From Pseudomonadota bacterium (GTDB lineage: Bacteria > Pseudomonadota > Alphaproteobacteria > Sphingomonadales > Sphingomonadaceae), in contig JAEWKG010000112.1 in assembly GCA_023386135.1 (NCBI GenBank), forward strand, positions 1 through 7,647: 7,647 nucleotides of DNA, given 5' to 3'. The stretch's first letter is position 1, and each line of letters begins with the position of its first letter. A program made the translations under genes and the position numbers. Below, in pieces: positions 4,934 through 7,647 of the stretch. Under the pieces are notes generated by a model, which saw only the letters and a list, made by a program, of their open reading frames with translations, was not told where the DNA came from and searched no databases.

Positions 4934-6774
4934 TGGCAGACGCCGCGGTCAAGCCCCGGCGCCCAGCGACCACCGCCGATGCGCGCGCGCTGCCGCTTCA
5001 TGCCCGCACCGAGCCGCATGTGTCCGACGGCCCGAGCGAGGTGATCGAGCCCGGCCGGGCGCTCGCGCTGGCCGACTTCGCGCCGCCTTCGGTCGGCCCC
5101 GGCGAGGCGCTGATCCGCTTCGCCTACCGCCTGGGCGTGTCAGGCGCGACGCTGGCGCGGCCGTTCGGCAAGGCCGCCAAGCCGCGCCTCCTGGCGACGG
5201 TGGAGAGCCCGCTTCCTGGCGACCGCGCCGCCGGGATGGCGATGCGGGCCGGGCACTTCCTGGTCTACGGCGTCAAGGCGCCGATCACCCAGATGGATTT
5301 CGGCCCCACCGCGCGGCTGACCCCGCCGTTCGAGCGCACCGTCCACGGCTTCACCTGGCTGCGCGACCTGTGCGCATCGGCCCCGCGCGAGCAGTGCACC
5401 GCGACCGCCGAGCGCGTGCTGACCGCGTGGCTCGCCGCCAACTCCAAACCGGGTGGGAAGGGCGCCGCGTGGACGGTCGAGAACGCCGGCCTGCGCCTGT
5501 TGGGCTGGTTGGTCCACGCGCCGCTGATCCTTTCCGGCTCCGACGCGCGGGTGCGGGGCAAGGTACTCTCCGCGATGGAGGACACCGCGCGCTGGCTCGA
5601 CCGGCACATGGGCAAGGCCGCCGACGGCCTCGCCCAAGTCGCGGGATGGAGCGCGGTCGCCGCGGCCGGGTTGTTGCTCCCCGACGGCAAGCCGCGCCGG
5701 CTGTTCGGCGAAGCGGGCCTCGTCCGCGCGCTGGGCGAGCTGGTCGGCGACGACGGCGGAGTTCTGTCGCGCAGTCCGCTGGCGCAGGCCGAGGCGATCG
5801 CGCTGCTGGTGGAACTCAAGGCCTGCTACCGCGCGGTGCGGCGCGAGCCACCGCAGGCGATCGAGGCGATGCTGGCGATGCTGGTGCCACCGCTGCTCGC
5901 GCTGACGCATGGCGACGGCGGACTGGGCTCGTGGCAGGGCGCGGGCGCGGTCTCGGCCGAGCGAATCGCCGCGCTGGTCTCGGCGAGCGGCGTGCGCACC
6001 CGCCCCCTCAAGGACGCGCGCCAGTGGGGCTACCAGCGCGCAACCGGCGGCAAGGCGGTGCTGCAGTTCGATGCCGCCCCGCCGCCGCTCGCCAAGAATG
6101 CGCGCAGCGGCTGCGCCTCCACCCTGGCGTTCGAATTCAGCCACGGGCCGCAGCGGATCGTGGTCAACTGCGGCGGCGCCGCGTTCGCGGGAGGTCTCGT
6201 CCCGGCGCGGATCGAGCAGGGCCTGCGCGCGACTGCGGCGCACTCCACGATGCCGCTGGGCGACGCCAACTCGACCGCGGTGGTCTTGAACGGCAAGCTC
6301 GGCGCGGGGGTGGGGGAGGTCGAGATCGACCGCCGCGTGCTCGCGCTCGAGAACGGCGGCGCGACCCGGCTGGAGGCGAGTCATGATGGCTATGCCGCGC
6401 GCAACGCGCTACTCCACCGCCGCATCCTCACCCTGCGCGACGACGGCAGCGAGCTGCGCGGCGACGACCTGCTGGTGCCCGCGGGCAAGAAGGGCAAGCG
6501 CGGCAAAATCGCCTTTGCGATCCGCTTCCATGTCGGCCCCGGGATCGAGCTGGGGCTGACCCAGAACGGCCGCGGCGCCGGACTCGCGCTGCCCGACGGC
6601 AGTTACTGGCAGTTCCGCTGCGGCGAACTCGGCGAAGGCGTGACGCTGTCGGTCGAGGAAAGCCTGTGGGTCGACGGCCAGGGCCGCCCGCAGCCGATCG
6701 AGCAGCTGGTGATCCAGGGTCTCGCGCCGCGCGCCGGGGCGACCTTCTCCTGGCTGTTCAAGAAGATGAGCTGA
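4930..6774 (+). CDS. Heparinase II/III-like protein
   Basis: A 614-residue protein of the heparinase II/III (polysaccharide-lyase-like) family. The N-terminal half is the alpha-helical toroid, marked by HGFTWLRDL (139-147), WLVHAPLIL (193-201), DGGVLSRSP (275-283) and HGDGGLGSWQG (327-337). The C-terminal half is the beta-sandwich domain, marked by GYQRATGGKAVLQFDAAPPP (367-386), STLAFEFSHG (397-406), VVNCGG (411-416), RATAAHSTM (433-441), SHDGYA (484-489), IRFHVGPG (531-538) and VEESLWVDG (575-583). Characterised relatives cleave uronic-acid polysaccharides by beta-elimination, usually outside the cytoplasm. Here there is no signal peptide: the N terminus is MMADAAVKPRRPATTADARA, without a hydrophobic core. 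I recall related proteins next to purH in many alphaproteobacteria, where their role is not established. ATGs at 4930 and 4933 are both in frame; AAGGG (4919-4923) is 6 bases from the first, which I chose. It overlaps rpe by 4 bases. The substrate, and whether it is a lyase at all, are unknown. Confidence 0.85.
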   Translation: MMADAAVKPRRPATTADARALPLHARTEPHVSDGPSEVIEPGRALALADFAPPSVGPGEALIRFAYRLGVSGATLARPFGKAAKPRLLATVESPLPGDRAAGMAMRAGHFLVYGVKAPITQMDFGPTARLTPPFERTVHGFTWLRDLCASAPREQCTATAERVLTAWLAANSKPGGKGAAWTVENAGLRLLGWLVHAPLILSGSDARVRGKVLSAMEDTARWLDRHMGKAADGLAQVAGWSAVAAAGLLLPDGKPRRLFGEAGLVRALGELVGDDGGVLSRSPLAQAEAIALLVELKACYRAVRREPPQAIEAMLAMLVPPLLALTHGDGGLGSWQGAGAVSAERIAALVSASGVRTRPLKDARQWGYQRATGGKAVLQFDAAPPPLAKNARSGCASTLAFEFSHGPQRIVVNCGGAAFAGGLVPARIEQGLRATAAHSTMPLGDANSTAVVLNGKLGAGVGEVEIDRRVLALENGGATRLEASHDGYAARNALLHRRILTLRDDGSELRGDDLLVPAGKKGKRGKIAFAIRFHVGPGIELGLTQNGRGAGLALPDGSYWQFRCGELGEGVTLSVEESLWVDGQGRPQPIEQLVIQGLAPRAGATFSWLFKKMS

Positions 6775-6780
6775 CCCAAC

Positions 6781-6874
6781 TTCCTTCGTCATCGCGAGGA
6801 GCGTAGCGACGAAGTGATCCATCTCCCGAGCGAGCGATCATGGGTTGCTTCGCTGCGCTCGCAACGACGAGGAA
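6781..6874. repeat. Dispersed REP-like repeat forming one long imperfect hairpin
   Basis: The unit starts six bases after the heparinase-like stop codon. The left arm TTCCTTCGTCATCGCGAG (6781-6798) pairs with CTCGCAACGACGAGGAA (6858-6874) apart from one bulged T and two mismatches. Pairing continues with CGTAGCGA (6802-6809) against TCGCTGCG (6850-6857) and AGTGATCCAT (6813-6822) against ATGGGTTGCT (6840-6849), using some G-U pairs. The loop is 6823-6839. From general knowledge, CGTCATTGCGAGGAGCGAAGCGACGAAGCAATCCA-type units are scattered between genes in sphingomonads and some other alphaproteobacteria. It may act as an mRNA stabiliser or partial terminator between the two genes; no T-run follows. 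Confidence 0.75.
6869..6874 (+). promoter_or_regulatory. Ribosome binding site of purH, inside the repeat
   Basis: GAGGAA lies six bases before the GTG at 6881 and is the best Shine-Dalgarno match in the window's plus-strand genes. It consists of the last bases of the repeat, and AGGAA can pair with TTCCT at 6781-6785. Confidence 0.7.
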
Positions 6875-6880
6875 ACTAGA

Positions 6881-7647
6881 GTGACTGACGTGACCATCCG
6901 CCGGGCGCTGCTGTCGGTGTCCGACAAGGACGGCTTGGCCGAGCTCGGCCGCACGCTGGCCGATGCCGGGGTCGAATTGATCTCGACCGGCGGCACCGCC
7001 AAGGCACTGCGCGACGAGGGCCTGACGGTGCGCGATGTGTCTGACGTCACCGGCTTTCCCGAGATGATGGACGGGCGGGTGAAGACGCTCCACCCGATGA
7101 TCCACGGCGGCCTCCTCGCGGTACGCGACAACCCCGATCACGCCGCGGCGATGGACGCGCACGAGATCGGCGGCATCGACCTCGTGGTGGTCAACCTCTA
7201 CCCGTTCGAGGCGACCGTGATGCGCGGCGCCGAGCGTGACGAGGTGATCGAAATCATCGACATCGGCGGCCCGAGCATGGTCCGATCGGCGGCGAAGAAC
7301 CATCAGTTCGTGACCATCGTCACCGATCCCGCCGACTACGACACCCTGCTGGAGGAGCTCGGCGCCAACGACGGCGCGACCTCGCTCGATTTCCGCAAGC
7401 GCATGGCCGCTAAGGCATTCGCCGCCACTGCCGCCTACGACAGCATGATCAGCCAGTGGTTCGCCTTCGCCGACCAGGGCGAGCGGTTTCCGCCGATGGT
7501 GTCGATGACGCGCAAGCTCGCCGGCACGCTGCGCTATGGCGAGAATCCGCATCAGAACGCCGCGCTCTACCTCCCCGCCGGACCACACACCCAAGGCCTG
7601 CCGCAGGCGCAGCAGGTGCAGGGCAAGGAACTGAGCTACAACAACTA
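6881..7647 (+). CDS. purH: Bifunctional AICAR transformylase/IMP cyclohydrolase, N-terminal part
   Basis: The first 255 codons are in the window, and the gene runs off the right edge with no stop. PurH performs the last two steps of IMP synthesis: formylation of AICAR with 10-formyl-tetrahydrofolate, then ring closure. The MGS-like IMP cyclohydrolase domain occupies roughly residues 1-140, with RRALLSVSDK (7-16), ISTGGTAKAL (34-43), VKTLHPMIHGGLLA (67-80), LVVVNLYPFE (101-110) and IDIGGPSMVRSAAKN (126-140). The start of the transformylase domain is seen in RYGENPHQNAALY (218-230) and QGKELSYNN (247-255). The GTG at 6881 is preferred over the in-frame GTG at 6890 because GAGGAA is spaced six bases from it; the protein then begins MTDVTIRRALLSVSDK, as in relatives. 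It follows the heparinase-like gene after a spacer filled by a repeat and could share its transcript. Confidence 0.97.
   Translation, partial: MTDVTIRRALLSVSDKDGLAELGRTLADAGVELISTGGTAKALRDEGLTVRDVSDVTGFPEMMDGRVKTLHPMIHGGLLAVRDNPDHAAAMDAHEIGGIDLVVVNLYPFEATVMRGAERDEVIEIIDIGGPSMVRSAAKNHQFVTIVTDPADYDTLLEELGANDGATSLDFRKRMAAKAFAATAAYDSMISQWFAFADQGERFPPMVSMTRKLAGTLRYGENPHQNAALYLPAGPHTQGLPQAQQVQGKELSYNN

Noticed and set aside
5140..6384. 414-residue open frame antisense to the heparinase-like gene
   Set aside because: Arg/Ala-rich shadow of a clearly coding plus-strand frame, with no domain motif.
6758..7594. Long open frame antisense to purH
   Set aside because: High GC keeps antisense frames open; purH on the plus strand is unambiguous, and the antisense peptide is His/Arg-rich with no recognisable domain.
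1..7647. Defence, mobile-element or secondary-metabolite system
   Set aside because: No transposase, integrase, nuclease, toxin-antitoxin, phage or synthase gene is visible; apart from the lipid pair, the content is housekeeping or enzyme genes.

Overview
The window is GC-rich chromosomal DNA that reads like an alphaproteobacterium, most likely a sphingomonad. The clues are the protein relatives (a secreted DUF2141 protein, a heparinase II/III-like protein beside purH), the GC-rich codon use, and two families of dispersed intergenic repeats that I know from Sphingomonas-type genomes (one built on a GACTTGATCCGGG core, one starting CGTCATCGCGAGGAGCG). I see no mobile element, phage gene, CRISPR array, tRNA or rRNA.

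Layout from left to right. (1) Minus strand: the first 52 codons of an AMP-forming acyl-CoA synthetase-like gene leave the left edge. A 236-base spacer follows, holding a small palindrome and a composite repeat, then a complete M20D-type amidohydrolase. (2) Plus strand, divergent from the amidohydrolase: a diacylglycerol-kinase-family lipid kinase overlaps by 4 bases a second gene that lacks an obvious annotation. I read the second gene as a divergent nucleotidyltransferase resembling the Tam41/Mmp37 type of CDP-diacylglycerol synthase. (3) Minus strand, convergent with that pair and only 3 bases away: a secreted DUF2141 protein. (4) Plus strand: rpe (ribulose-phosphate 3-epimerase), then a heparinase II/III-like protein overlapping it by 4 bases, then, after a 106-base spacer filled by a repeat, the start of purH, which leaves the right edge.

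How the genes may work together. The rpe-heparinase-purH block mixes pentose phosphate chemistry, an uncharacterised polysaccharide-lyase-like protein and the last two steps of IMP synthesis. Most of it is ordinary housekeeping content. Two points stand out. The lipid kinase and the putative Tam41-like enzyme would catalyse consecutive steps (diacylglycerol to phosphatidate to CDP-diacylglycerol) if the second assignment is right. The ribosome binding site of purH is formed by the last bases of a dispersed repeat and can pair with the first bases of the same repeat, so purH translation could depend on whether that hairpin is folded.
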